DNA of 64,000 nucleotides, taken from the NCBI GenBank assembly GCA_045545235.1, contig JAZQAN010000056.1, forward strand, positions 1 to 64,000, read 5' to 3'. Source of the DNA: CAZNKU01 sp045545235. Its GTDB lineage: Bacteria > Bacillota > Clostridia > Monoglobales > Firm-18. Of the stretch, positions 33,015-42,307 are shown piece after piece (positions within the stretch are counted from its first letter, which is position 1; every line of letters starts with the position of its first letter). Under the pieces are notes generated by a model. The model was given only the letters and a program-made list of their open reading frames with translations, searched no databases and had not been told where the DNA came from. The position numbers and the translations under genes are program-made.

Positions 33015-33689
33015 TTATTTTACATACGGATATTCATTTGCAAGGTAATGTATGGGTGCTTCATCCTCATCAATTTCCGGAAATCTTCCTGCAGGAAGAT
33101 AAAAACGATTGTCCGCATTATCATCATTAACCATAGATACTTCACCGATAAGGACTTTTTCTCCTTCAGCCCAGAATTTGTGATACATACCCTGCTGAAT
33201 GGTTATACTTTCCCCGGGAGCAAGGCGTACCTTGCTGCCTGCAGGAACAGTGTAATGTCTGCCGTCCTTGTATATATCCACATCTGTGTTGTCAAGCTGT
33301 TCATCTTTTGTTGAATTGTAAACTTCTATTACAAGTTCTCCTCCGCCACGGTTGATAATATCTTCCATTTTATTCCAGTGAAAATGACAGGGAGTAACCT
33401 GCCCAACTTCTGAAATCAGGAGTTTTTCGGCATATGTTTTTTGATATTTTTTGTTTTTTGGATTGCCGTTTCTTATTGTAAAAAGCAAAAGACCTGTTTT
33501 TTCAAAATCTCCGGAGCCAAAGTCTGTAATATCCCAACCCAGCATATTTTCACGGATTTCATCATATTCACTTCCTTTGCCTTCCCAATCCCTGGGAGTC
33601 CAGTACGCAAAAGGAGGAAGTTTAAAATTCATTTTTTCAATAAAAACCTTTGCTTCTTTTATTAAACTATTAATTTCTGAACGTTTCAT
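33015..33689 (-). CDS. D-lyxose ketol-isomerase (cupin type)
   Basis: 224 residues of the D-lyxose isomerase cupin family, which converts D-lyxose to D-xylulose and often D-mannose to D-fructose. The metal site is visible as CHFHWNKMEDIINRGGGELVIEVY (His, His, Glu) and a later His in QGMYHKFWAEG. The length fits the family. It lies 16 bases downstream of a phosphomannose-isomerase-like gene, so a role in mannose- or lyxose-type sugars is plausible. No signal peptide is present, so the protein is cytoplasmic. Confidence 0.88.
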   Translation of the reverse strand: MKRSEINSLIKEAKVFIEKMNFKLPPFAYWTPRDWEGKGSEYDEIRENMLGWDITDFGSGDFEKTGLLLFTIRNGNPKNKKYQKTYAEKLLISEVGQVTPCHFHWNKMEDIINRGGGELVIEVYNSTKDEQLDNTDVDIYKDGRHYTVPAGSKVRLAPGESITIQQGMYHKFWAEGEKVLIGEVSMVNDDNADNRFYLPAGRFPEIDEDEAPIHYLANEYPYVK

Positions 33690-33705
33690 AATTTACTACC
33701 CCGTA

Positions 33706-35562
33706 TCAACCCAATTTAAGGCGTATAATAACAACCGTACACTGCCCTTCACCGTTATTTACAAATTCATAATCACCAAAATCTGCAGGAATGGCTGCTG
33801 CCTGAAGAAAATCAATAGTAGTTTGTCTTTCAGGATGAGTTTTTGAACGAATTGTTATGTTTTTACCTATTGTAAGAGTAGCAACGTGAAGATATTTACC
33901 TTCTGTACTGTATTCACAGAATTCATTAAACACAAATCTTTCGATATGGAATGGCATTTCCGGTAGTGAAGAGAATCTTTCAATATAATAATCAGGAGTC
34001 CATTTGATAATTTCCGGTCTTGCACGCAAATTATCCTTTACCCAGCTTTCACGTCTGGCAAGATCCATAGCAAAGCCGTGTTTGCACTGAAGATTAGATG
34101 GCTTACCTATCATCTGTTTTGCAGTATCATCCCATGTATGTCTGCCGAAATCGTGCATAAAGAATGAGTATTCGCAAGTTGTAGTATTTACGTTGGTATC
34201 CATTTCAAGTACCATTTGTCTGCCACCATGACCATGTGTAGTACCCGGTGGAATAAGGAATAAATCGCCCGGAGCCGTTTTCCATACTTTAATGTAATCT
34301 CTCCAGTCAGGTATCAAGTCCTTATTTACTGAAGCTTCCCAGCATTTTTGCTGCCATTCTTCCACATTTGCATCGTCCTTGAAGCCCATCATAGTTGCAG
34401 CGTTTTCGTAAGCTTCAAGTATATAATAGGTTTCATATCTTCCAAACTGTTCATTAAAGTTTCTTCTTACATAGTCTGTTGATGGATGATTATGATGTGG
34501 CATAGCTGTACGCTCCATAGGAGTATCGGGATCATCAAAATATCCATCATCAATAGCCGCAAGCAAAGGCCACCACTTCGGAACTTTTTCATTCCAGTAT
34601 TTACCTACAAATCTATCGCCATATTGTAACAAATTTACAGAAGGTAATCTGATTTGCTTATCACCCAAATCAACTATCATATCAAGTTTAGGTGATGATA
34701 TACTGTTCCACGCACTGTTATCAAGTCCCGGAACATCCCATATCTGTTTAAAACGAGTTGCACCCCATGCACCGGGCATAAATGTTTTAACCTGTTTTAC
34801 AGGGTAATCAAGAACTCTGTTTATTATTGTATCATAAGCCTGTCTGGACATCATAACCAATTTATCAGCTTCAACAGCCTCTACATAAAAGTCCATATTT
34901 TCAAGCATATACCATTTTTGGTTGTCAATTAAGTGAAAATCAACATAGTATAGTTCTTTCCAGTAATATTCAGGGTCCGGTTCATCAAATCCTGCAGGAA
35001 CAAGGGTATTATCCCACAAATTCCACATAATAGGGTCTCTTGTCATATCAAAATAGAATTTATAGTCGTAAATGTCATTGATTTCCTTTATACAGGCACC
35101 GGGAGCATATACCACAACAACCTTTTTACCTTCGGATTTTTCATTTTTAAGTTGAGTAAGCTCTGCACGAAGTTCTTCTATTTTATCTGCATTCATTATA
35201 TCCTGAAGTAAAGCTTCCGGCTTTTCGTAACCAAGGCTTGGGTCACATTCCAGATTTGGTCTTTTATATTCATGGATAAATTCAGGTGATTCAAAAACAG
35301 TATTGATACTTATAGTTGTAAATTCTATTCCTTTAGATTCAAAAGATGTTTTCAAGTCATTCAAAATTGTTTTCCAGTCAACACAGTAATTTCCGTCAAA
35401 ACCAAAAACACATACATTTGACCCTGCAGTAAATCTTTCATTTGCCAAGGCTAATATTTTTTCTCGTGCTTCACCTTTTTCGGCAAATACATTTTCAATA
35501 GTTTTGCCATCTACAGAAATTTTGTTTTCTGCATTATTGGTATATTCATATAACATTCTCAT
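33706..35562 (-). CDS. Phosphomannose isomerase-like cupin protein with a kinase-like N-terminal region
   Basis: 618 residues. The C-terminal half resembles type I mannose-6-phosphate isomerase: YYILEAYENAATMMGF, WKTAPGDLFLIPPGTTHGHGGRQMVLEMDTN with probable metal-binding His and Glu, and the jelly-roll end (about 530-618). The N-terminal ~200 residues (VCVFGFDGNYCVDWKTILNDL, KVVVVYAPGACI, DYKFYFDMTRDPIMWN) look like a uridine-kinase-type P-loop fold without a clear Walker A motif, so probably without kinase activity. The ATG at 35562 is used, eight bases after GGAGGGG. A TTG 18 bases upstream includes the ribosome site. It is second in the operon. The fusion is unusual and its reaction unproven. 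Confidence 0.75.
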   Translation of the reverse strand: MRMLYEYTNNAENKISVDGKTIENVFAEKGEAREKILALANERFTAGSNVCVFGFDGNYCVDWKTILNDLKTSFESKGIEFTTISINTVFESPEFIHEYKRPNLECDPSLGYEKPEALLQDIMNADKIEELRAELTQLKNEKSEGKKVVVVYAPGACIKEINDIYDYKFYFDMTRDPIMWNLWDNTLVPAGFDEPDPEYYWKELYYVDFHLIDNQKWYMLENMDFYVEAVEADKLVMMSRQAYDTIINRVLDYPVKQVKTFMPGAWGATRFKQIWDVPGLDNSAWNSISSPKLDMIVDLGDKQIRLPSVNLLQYGDRFVGKYWNEKVPKWWPLLAAIDDGYFDDPDTPMERTAMPHHNHPSTDYVRRNFNEQFGRYETYYILEAYENAATMMGFKDDANVEEWQQKCWEASVNKDLIPDWRDYIKVWKTAPGDLFLIPPGTTHGHGGRQMVLEMDTNVNTTTCEYSFFMHDFGRHTWDDTAKQMIGKPSNLQCKHGFAMDLARRESWVKDNLRARPEIIKWTPDYYIERFSSLPEMPFHIERFVFNEFCEYSTEGKYLHVATLTIGKNITIRSKTHPERQTTIDFLQAAAIPADFGDYEFVNNGEGQCTVVIIRLKLG

Positions 35563-35580
35563 AAAAATTCCCCTCCACAA

Positions 35581-37614
35581 TTAAGATAATTTAATTATAA
35601 TAACACCTGAAAGTTCATCTGCACCGCCTATTGCAATGCGATTTTTATCAGGACTTAACGCCATAGTAGTTGCATTGAAAATACATACATTACGTCTGTT
35701 ATCTGCATATGCTGTAGGAACATAACCCAACTGTTCAACACCATTTTCGTCATCATACTTAAACATATTGGCAGCACCTTTTTCATAGCCTGCAATACCA
35801 AACACTGTATCACCTGTGCATACCAGGGAATTTACGCTTCCGCAAGTTGTAACAGCACCAAGGCTTTTAACCTTACCGTCTTTAATTTTTGCAAGCATCA
35901 TATCCTTTGTCCCTGCTATTACAGAACCATCCTCCATTTTTACAGAAGCATTAGCCTTTGCAAGATAATTTCTGCCCACCATAGCAGGTAATTTACAATC
36001 ATCTGCCACAGGTTCCTTTATTTCATTTGCTTTTTCAGGTTCCCATGGTGTGATTATTTTTGTATTATCCGATATGTTAAAATCAATTTTATATGTTTTT
36101 TCTGTTCCGCAATAAATTGAAATGTTGTTATCATCTTTCCATTCCAATTTATTTACCCTGGTATTTTCTCTGCCGATTGATTCCCAGTAACTTACTGACT
36201 TAACTTCAGGGAATGTTGTAAAGTGACGGTTTTCTTCACTGAATTCTCTCATCTTCTGATTGAATTTGCTTTTTTCATAGAACTTTGCCCATTTTTCCTC
36301 AAAGTCATCCAACGGATAATATTTTGAACATTCCAATGGATATGGCATATATACAACATAGTCATTTGACGGAATTCTTTCCTCCGTTTCAATGGCAGGA
36401 ACAAATTCTCTTAAGTCAATAGACATAATACCGCAATATAAGTCCTCGTGACTTCTGTGGTTACCATCTGAAATATAAATAACATCATCGAATATATTAA
36501 ATTCAGCAGTAACACTGATAGTACGTTTTGGCGTTCCCAAAAAGCCTAAATCAACAGGCTCCTTGCCATTTAAAAAGTCCCACATAAACAACCTTGCACC
36601 ACAATAATTGGTAAGGGGCGCTGTTGTCATACATCCGTACCATAATCTGCCCTGACTGTCAAAGTCCATACCGTAAAGATTTGAAAATACATCATTTCTG
36701 CTTTTATCAATAATATCAACATCAGGAACAGGATTACCTATTTTTTTAAGCTCGCCTGTTTCAAGATTGTATGCATAAAGCATCTGGCCTCTTCCCTTGT
36801 CATCGCAAGGGCCGGTTGACATATAAAGTATTCCGTCTCTTTCTCTTGCGTGGCGCAACAAACCATCAATCTCAACTTCAAGGTATTCAATATCCCTGAT
36901 ATTGGAATTATATCTGAACAACTTACCTGAATATGTAGAGCCGTATATATGACCGTCGGAACACAAAAATGTTCTGCTTGTTGCAAGGTCGGAAACCTGT
37001 CCTAAGCATCTTCTTTCACCTGTGTGTACGTTATATACATAACCGGTACCTCTCATCCATGTAGTGCAGAAATAATCACCTGTTTTAGGGCAATATGTTC
37101 CGCCATAAGTTGTATCGTAAGGTGAAATTGTACCTCTGTTTTCCACTACGCCTGTTTCAGGGTCGTATATAATAATATCAGACCCCGGATAACCTTCCCA
37201 CTGATGGTTTGCATATTGAAAAGGCATCCACACAGGATGATTCGGAGATGGCGAAGTAGTGTGGGTTGTTGATATAATTCTGCCATCTTCCATAAAAGAA
37301 AGTGCAGTGTGAAATTTTGATGTTCTCAAACATTCATTTCTAAGAAGAATTTTATCTTCAAGGTTAAAATGACGAATAAGTTTTTTGTTTTTAAAGTCAT
37401 ATTCAAAAAGTCTTGCATATTCCGAAACATAACTTTCACCGCATGCAGGAAAGAACACTCTGCCTTCAGGACTTATAACCATATCCCATACAGCGTTATG
37501 TGTAGGCAAATCCTCACACAAAAGATGTGTAACACCTGCTTGTGGGATTAAGTCAAAAAATTCCTTTGGTTTTTCATTAAAAAAAACAAAAGTATTATCG
37601 GGCTTCATTGACAT
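35581..37614 (-). CDS. Cytoplasmic beta-propeller protein, function unknown
   Basis: 677 residues without signal peptide. Many repeating four-strand units are seen: ISPEGRVFFPACGES, MEDGRIISTTHTT, CPKTGDYFCTTWMRG, SDGHIYGSTYSGKLFRYN, DSQGRLWYGCMTTAP, and late VRSLGAVTTCGSVNSLVC-like blades. This is a beta-propeller that reaches the C-terminus. Propellers of this kind occur in oligogalacturonate lyases and sugar-binding proteins, but no catalytic set is identified. It is the first gene of the operon (18 bases before the isomerase-like gene), and ATG follows AGAGGAATTAAA. It probably recognises a sugar. Confidence 0.7.
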   Translation of the reverse strand: MSMKPDNTFVFFNEKPKEFFDLIPQAGVTHLLCEDLPTHNAVWDMVISPEGRVFFPACGESYVSEYARLFEYDFKNKKLIRHFNLEDKILLRNECLRTSKFHTALSFMEDGRIISTTHTTSPSPNHPVWMPFQYANHQWEGYPGSDIIIYDPETGVVENRGTISPYDTTYGGTYCPKTGDYFCTTWMRGTGYVYNVHTGERRCLGQVSDLATSRTFLCSDGHIYGSTYSGKLFRYNSNIRDIEYLEVEIDGLLRHARERDGILYMSTGPCDDKGRGQMLYAYNLETGELKKIGNPVPDVDIIDKSRNDVFSNLYGMDFDSQGRLWYGCMTTAPLTNYCGARLFMWDFLNGKEPVDLGFLGTPKRTISVTAEFNIFDDVIYISDGNHRSHEDLYCGIMSIDLREFVPAIETEERIPSNDYVVYMPYPLECSKYYPLDDFEEKWAKFYEKSKFNQKMREFSEENRHFTTFPEVKSVSYWESIGRENTRVNKLEWKDDNNISIYCGTEKTYKIDFNISDNTKIITPWEPEKANEIKEPVADDCKLPAMVGRNYLAKANASVKMEDGSVIAGTKDMMLAKIKDGKVKSLGAVTTCGSVNSLVCTGDTVFGIAGYEKGAANMFKYDDENGVEQLGYVPTAYADNRRNVCIFNATTMALSPDKNRIAIGGADELSGVIIIKLS

Positions 37615-37751
37615 TTTAATTCCTCTTTTCCAATTAAGTTTTAAGTTCAGGGTTAAATATACCTTATCTTATAAAATATTATAAAATACAAAATTTCAAA
37701 TGTATTTATATAAAAAACACCAATTTTTATATTTTTTGTTGGTTTCAGATA

Positions 37752-37790
37752 AAAAATGCCTGTTCGACTAAAAGCCGAACAGGCATTTTT
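37752..37790. terminator. Bidirectional terminator between AraC gene and propeller operon
   Basis: AAAAATGCCTGTTCG pairs with CGAACAGGCATTTTT, with A and T runs at both ends. It ends the AraC gene at 37809, so the downstream sugar operon needs its own promoter in 37615-37750. An AT-rich TATAAT is seen there, but no convincing -35. Confidence 0.92.
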
Positions 37791-37808
37791 AAAGATATTG
37801 TAATTATA

Positions 37809-38669
37809 CTAAAATTTAAACATAGACTTTGCATATTCAGACGGAGTAACTCCAACCTTATCTTTAAACAGTTTTGAAAAATAATGAACTGTTGTAAAAC
37901 CAAGACTATCTGAAATTTGAGTAAAACTCAAATTTGTATCACAAATCATATCCTTTGCAGCATCAATCTTTAACGAAATAAAATATGACATAGGCGACAT
38001 TCCGCATTGACTTTGGCACAACTTTTTAAGTTGATATATGCTTAAGCCGCAATTGTCACAAATATCTTCAAGAGTTAATGATTTTCCTATATTTTCTTTT
38101 AAGTATTTTGTCAACATATCAAACAAATTATTGTCACGGGTATCGCAATTCAAACTACTTGGTTTCAAGCTTTCGCTTTCGTATACATCGATAAGAAAAA
38201 TCTCCAACTGATTTTTTAAACTTTGTAATGTAATTGCATCCACATCATCCCGTTTTACCATCCCTTTCAATCCCGGATTATGGGAAACTGACTTAAAGCA
38301 TTTTTTACCAAGGGATATAACCTGAGATAAAAGTTGACGTTGTTTACCCGAAAGAGTTATTACCTTATTAGCAAAATCAGAAATTATTCCGGAGGATGAT
38401 TCAAAACTTACAATACTAAGCTTTGCTATATTTGGTTTAGCCCCCTTGTGAAAAGAAAGTGGAGCATATGTTATCATCTGACCTTCTTTAACAACATATG
38501 GTTTATTGTCTACCAGCACTTCAAAAACACCTTCGTTAACGTATATAAACTCCCAAAAATCGTGTGTTTCACCAATTGGCTCCAAACCTGTTAAATCAAA
38601 GGGAAAAATAGTAATAACAGATTTTATGGAAATAACATCAGAAAATAATGTTTTTGCATATTCAGCCAT
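37809..38669 (-). CDS. AraC-family transcriptional regulator
   Basis: 286 residues. An N-terminal cupin (about 25-110, VFEVLVDNKPYVVKEGQMITYAPLSFHKG) is followed by a C-terminal AraC DNA-binding domain (about 190-286): KSLTLEDICDNCGLSIYQLKKLCQSQCGMSPM and LSFTQISDSLGFTTVHYFSKLFKDKVGVTPSEYAK. It lies directly upstream of, and in the same direction as, the beta-propeller/isomerase operon but is separated by a terminator. It is likely that operon's sugar sensor. The ribosome site is GGGGGAAG. Confidence 0.92.
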   Translation of the reverse strand: MAEYAKTLFSDVISIKSVITIFPFDLTGLEPIGETHDFWEFIYVNEGVFEVLVDNKPYVVKEGQMITYAPLSFHKGAKPNIAKLSIVSFESSSGIISDFANKVITLSGKQRQLLSQVISLGKKCFKSVSHNPGLKGMVKRDDVDAITLQSLKNQLEIFLIDVYESESLKPSSLNCDTRDNNLFDMLTKYLKENIGKSLTLEDICDNCGLSIYQLKKLCQSQCGMSPMSYFISLKIDAAKDMICDTNLSFTQISDSLGFTTVHYFSKLFKDKVGVTPSEYAKSMFKF

Positions 38670-38707
38670 ATTCTTCCCCCTTTTTTTAATAACTTTCGAT
38701 ATATTTT

Positions 38708-38736
38708 ATATTACATTAAAAAAAGTTTAAAGTCAA
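38708..38736 (-). promoter_or_regulatory. Promoter of the AraC gene at 37809-38669
   Basis: Minus strand TTGACT (38731-38736) and TAATAT (38708-38713), 17-bp spacer. Confidence 0.65.
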
Positions 38737-38846
38737 TAAAAGAAATACATAAATAAATTTTAATATTTCCAATGGGTTGAAGATAATAAACGCATGGCAG
38801 TGCTTATTATAAAACAATTAAATCATAACGGTTATTTAAAGAACAT

Positions 38847-40013
38847 CTAATCATATTCCTTTCCTTTGATAAGAACTTTATGAATGTTAAGTCCACTATC
38901 AAACACAACAATATCTGCACGATAACCGCTTTTTATCACACCGCGGTCATTAAGCCCTAAAATTGATGCAGGCGTTTCGCTAATCATCTTTACTGTATCT
39001 GCAATAGAAAATCCATAATGATTTACACCTTTTTCAAGCAAAGTAGCTGCAGTAGCAATACTTCCTGCAAAAGAAGAACGGTCAGGGAGTTTTGCAACTC
39101 CGTCTTCAATGATAACTCTGTTTTCGAAAACTTTCTCCCCAAGCCAGCTTTCCGTAACATCAGTACCGGCAGGGCGAAGAGCATCTGTTACAAGAGCAAC
39201 TTTATCGGTACCCTTTATTTTAACTGCAAGCTTTAGTGCATCAACAGCCGCATGCTTACCGTCTGCAATCATTTCTACTGTAACATTATCATTGAGATAT
39301 GCAGCCTCTATAACCCCTGCCTTTACAACCTGATTAATCTTTCTTACGGTAGGAGTTGCACTATAAAGATGTGTAACGTGAGAAAATCCATTTTCAAAGG
39401 CATCTGTTGCAACATCACTTGTAGCATCACTATGTCCAAGAGACATTAAAACTCCGTTTTCCATCATTGTTTCTGCAAATTCCTTCATACCGTCAAGTTC
39501 GGGTGCAGCAGTAATTCTTGTTATAATACCTTTTCCTTCTTTCAACAAACGCTCAGTTTCTTCAGTTGTTGGAGTATGAAGTAAATATTCCTTATGTGCT
39601 CCTTTTTGAGCTTTAGAAATATACGGACCCTCAAGATGTATTCCATGGAAATTAGGGCATAACTCTATGGCCTTTTTATAAGTACGTATAAGTTCAATAA
39701 GACTTTCAAACTCCGACGATACAGCAGTAGGTACAATTGTTGTGGCACCGTTTTTCAAATGTGTTTTTGAGATGTTTTCAAACGCCTCCACGGTACAGTC
39801 CATAAAGTCATAACCGCCACCACCGTGCACATGTAAATCTATAAAGCCCGGTGACACATACATACCTTTTGCATCAAATACTTCACAATCCGAATATACC
39901 TCGCCTTTATAATCGTCGTCAACAATTATGCCGTCTTTGATTAGAATATTTCCATTTCTTATATTTGCGTTTACAATTATATTGCCGTTTGCTATAAGTA
40001 AATCTTTAATCAT
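38847..40013 (-). CDS. nagA: N-acetylglucosamine-6-phosphate deacetylase
   Basis: 388 residues. NagA removes acetate from GlcNAc-6-phosphate to give glucosamine-6-phosphate. Amidohydrolase motifs are DLHVHGGGGYDF (about 58-69), HLEGPY (about 125-130), SLGHSDAT (about 190-197), HLYSA and TDALRPAG with the catalytic Asp. The first four bases overlap the last four of the nagB gene (ATGA), so the two are coupled. Together they channel amino sugars into fructose-6-phosphate. Confidence 0.95.
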   Translation of the reverse strand: MIKDLLIANGNIIVNANIRNGNILIKDGIIVDDDYKGEVYSDCEVFDAKGMYVSPGFIDLHVHGGGGYDFMDCTVEAFENISKTHLKNGATTIVPTAVSSEFESLIELIRTYKKAIELCPNFHGIHLEGPYISKAQKGAHKEYLLHTPTTEETERLLKEGKGIITRITAAPELDGMKEFAETMMENGVLMSLGHSDATSDVATDAFENGFSHVTHLYSATPTVRKINQVVKAGVIEAAYLNDNVTVEMIADGKHAAVDALKLAVKIKGTDKVALVTDALRPAGTDVTESWLGEKVFENRVIIEDGVAKLPDRSSFAGSIATAATLLEKGVNHYGFSIADTVKMISETPASILGLNDRGVIKSGYRADIVVFDSGLNIHKVLIKGKEYD

Positions 40014-40858
40014 TTATTATACACCCTTATTTCAGGAACAGGTGACTGCAAAGCAACTTCTGATGCATAAAGCATAGCATCCTTATGAAGCTGGAACAAT
40101 GAACATGGAACTTTTGCTGTAATTTCACCATGAAGAACTTTACGAAGTGCACCTGCATTCCAGTCACGTGGCATACACATTCTTACTTTTTTAGCCATAA
40201 ACATTTCCTTCATACCTACTGTTATACAGTACTTCGGAATTGCATTAACATCACCGCCGCAGTTCATAAAGCAGTTAATGGTTCTTGTTTCTCTTGAAAC
40301 TTCAAGAACACGTGTAGGACGGTTCAAAAACTCTTCATTTGTGCATTCTTCACCATCTTCAGGCGGTTCGTTAAATGCATAGTGACCGTTAATACCTATA
40401 CCGCCGAATACCATATCAAGTTTTCCGTATTTTTCAATAATTTCCATTGGTTTGCCGGGATTTTCAGGGTCAGGGAAAAATCTGTTTTCAGGAAGAACGT
40501 TAAGTTCATCATCAATCTGGCTATAGAATATTCTTTCCATACCACCTCTGAATGACAACGGGTCATTTATATCAATATACTTTTTATCATCTGTAAGGTA
40601 TTCGTCCATATTGATAAATACACAATTTTTAAGGCTTACACGATATTTGTTTACAAGATAAACAAGTCTGCTGTAAGGACCTATAGGACCATAAGGAACT
40701 ACCATAACAGTAGGTTCACCTTTTTTGTTATTTTCTTCAATAACTTCCAATACTTCAATGGCAACTTTCCAGTACATATCCACTTCTGTATCACATACAT
40801 TAAGTTTTATGTTACTTCCTTTGCCAAGATCTTCTCTTTTAATTCTGTTAATATCCAT
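40010..40858 (-). CDS. nagB: Glucosamine-6-phosphate deaminase (NagB family)
   Basis: 282 residues, slightly longer than E. coli NagB. It contains the NagB motifs NMDEYL (proton-relay Asp) and GGIGINGHYAFNEPPEDG (catalytic His and Glu). The enzyme would turn glucosamine-6-phosphate into fructose-6-phosphate and ammonia. The N-terminal half is divergent (TVMVVPYGPIGPYSRLV where the sugar-phosphate loop is expected), so a related amino-sugar phosphate is possible. AAAGGAG lies before the ATG, and a -10-like TATAAT is at 40892-40897 on the minus strand. It is divergent from an AraC gene. Confidence 0.87.
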   Translation of the reverse strand: MDINRIKREDLGKGSNIKLNVCDTEVDMYWKVAIEVLEVIEENNKKGEPTVMVVPYGPIGPYSRLVYLVNKYRVSLKNCVFINMDEYLTDDKKYIDINDPLSFRGGMERIFYSQIDDELNVLPENRFFPDPENPGKPMEIIEKYGKLDMVFGGIGINGHYAFNEPPEDGEECTNEEFLNRPTRVLEVSRETRTINCFMNCGGDVNAIPKYCITVGMKEMFMAKKVRMCMPRDWNAGALRKVLHGEITAKVPCSLFQLHKDAMLYASEVALQSPVPEIRVYNK

Positions 40859-40944
40859 ATTAAATACTCCTTTAAATTAATTTGTATTTTCATTATAGTA
40901 TTTAAGCAAATTAAAGTATATGGATATTTACGCCATAAATTAGC

Positions 40945-40994
40945 ACATTTTGGTCACAAGCTTATTTGACATAATTAACTCAAAATGTTATAAT
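40945..40994 (+). promoter_or_regulatory. Promoter of the AraC gene at 41026, with an inverted-repeat pair
   Basis: TTGACA (40966-40971) and TATAAT (40989-40994), 17-bp spacer. ACATTTTG (40945-40952) and its complement CAAAATGT (40981-40988) flank the -35 box and could be regulator half-sites. Confidence 0.75.
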
Positions 40995-41025
40995 ATCATA
41001 AAATTCAACAGTAAGGATGAGTTTC

Positions 41026-41850
41026 ATGTACAAAAATTATAGCACAGAGCGAACATCCCAAGAGTATATTATACTAAACAGTTGCGGTATTCAGAAATTC
41101 TATGACAACGACGGAAACTGTCTTCGGGAAAACGGCAGAATAGACTATCATATTTTATATGTTGCTGATGGTTTTTGTTACTTCACATACAGTGGAGAAA
41201 CTTTTAAAGTTCCAAAGGGAAATATTATACTATTCTATCCAAACGAACGTCAGCAATACTCATTTCACGCCTGTGACAAATCCGTATCGTACTTTATACA
41301 TTTTACAGGTACAGGTTGTGAAAAAATACTCCAAAAATCTAACCCGGAAAACAAAAGGATCATTTACATAGGAAAAAACATTCACTTTGAAGAAGTATTT
41401 GACAAATTAATTCGCGAACACGCACTAAAGCAACACTCTTACGAAATGTACTGTAGCGGACTGTTAATCGAACTTTTTTCAATTATTTCAAGATATGCAT
41501 CAATAAATAGAGAAAACATTAAAAAAAAGCAAGAAAAAATTATTGAAGAATCATTACTCTACATATATAAAAATCTTGCTGACGTAACAATTTCGGAAAT
41601 TGCATCGCACTATTATTTAAGCACAGGCCGTTTTTCGCGCATATTCAAAGAAGTTACAGGAAGTTCCCCACTCGAATATATCAACCATATGAAAATACAA
41701 AAAGCAAAGGACTTGATTACATATACCGATTATCCCATAAACAAAATCGCAATAGATATCGGAATAGACGACCAGAATTATTTTTCAAGACTTTTTAAAA
41801 AACATACAGGACTTTCTCCCTCGGAATACAGAAAAACCTCATTCCGTTAA
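41026..41850 (+). CDS. AraC-family transcriptional regulator
   Basis: 274 residues. The cupin sensing domain (about 30-130) contains YFTYSGETFKVPKGNIILFYPNE. The AraC-type double helix-turn-helix (about 175-274) contains VTISEIASHYYLSTGRFSRIFKEVTGSSPLEYI and YPINKIAIDIGIDDQNYFSRLFKKHTGLSPSEY. It is divergent from nagB-nagA and probably controls amino-sugar use. The ATG at 41026 is preferred: the AAGGATGAG ribosome site ends about five bases before it, while the ATG at 41017 lies within that site. Confidence 0.9.
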   Translation: MYKNYSTERTSQEYIILNSCGIQKFYDNDGNCLRENGRIDYHILYVADGFCYFTYSGETFKVPKGNIILFYPNERQQYSFHACDKSVSYFIHFTGTGCEKILQKSNPENKRIIYIGKNIHFEEVFDKLIREHALKQHSYEMYCSGLLIELFSIISRYASINRENIKKKQEKIIEESLLYIYKNLADVTISEIASHYYLSTGRFSRIFKEVTGSSPLEYINHMKIQKAKDLITYTDYPINKIAIDIGIDDQNYFSRLFKKHTGLSPSEYRKTSFR

Positions 41851-42307
41851 CTTAATGAGGTTTCTACGGTATGAACACTATGTATAAACTATGACGTTAT
41901 TTTATCTAAATATCTCTAAATTATATTAATAGACTGTGATATAAAAAATAAGTATAACTTTTAATTAAAGCATCTGTTGAATTACAACATAAAGAAAAAA
42001 GAAGAACTACACAAAGTGTAGTTCTCAGCGTGTCGATAAACCTATCGACACGCTGACAGATTGCGAAAAAGTAAGGTATATTTTGTCAATTTGAATTCGT
42101 CGGCGTACGAGGGTACGGTAGAGTTCAAATTGGCGAAAAGCAAGTAATTCCAAGGAAAACTCAATGTTTTCCTTGGAATTTTGTATATTTGGTTTTATTT
42201 GCGGCAAGAGCAAGCCCTTGCCCTACATTCAAACATTATTATCAAATCACTTGCGATATAACGACTTTTTCGACGGTCTGAAATGGGATGCAAATTTGCA
42301 TCCCATT
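41851..42307. other. Non-coding region packed with hairpins
   Basis: No gene is supported in these 457 bases. In order: GAACTACAC/GTGTAGTTC (about 42005-42025), TCAGCGTGTCGATA/TATCGACACGCTGA (about 42027-42058), an imperfect inverted repeat with CAATTTGAA/TTCAAATTG and CGTAC/GTACG (about 42089-42135), ATTCCAAGGAAAAC/GTTTTCCTTGGAAT (about 42147-42180), and AATGGGATGCAAA/TTTGCATCCCATT (42281-42306). The last is next to the spmB stop and probably its terminator. The others are more than two genes need and look like repeat or REP-type elements. Confidence 0.75.
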
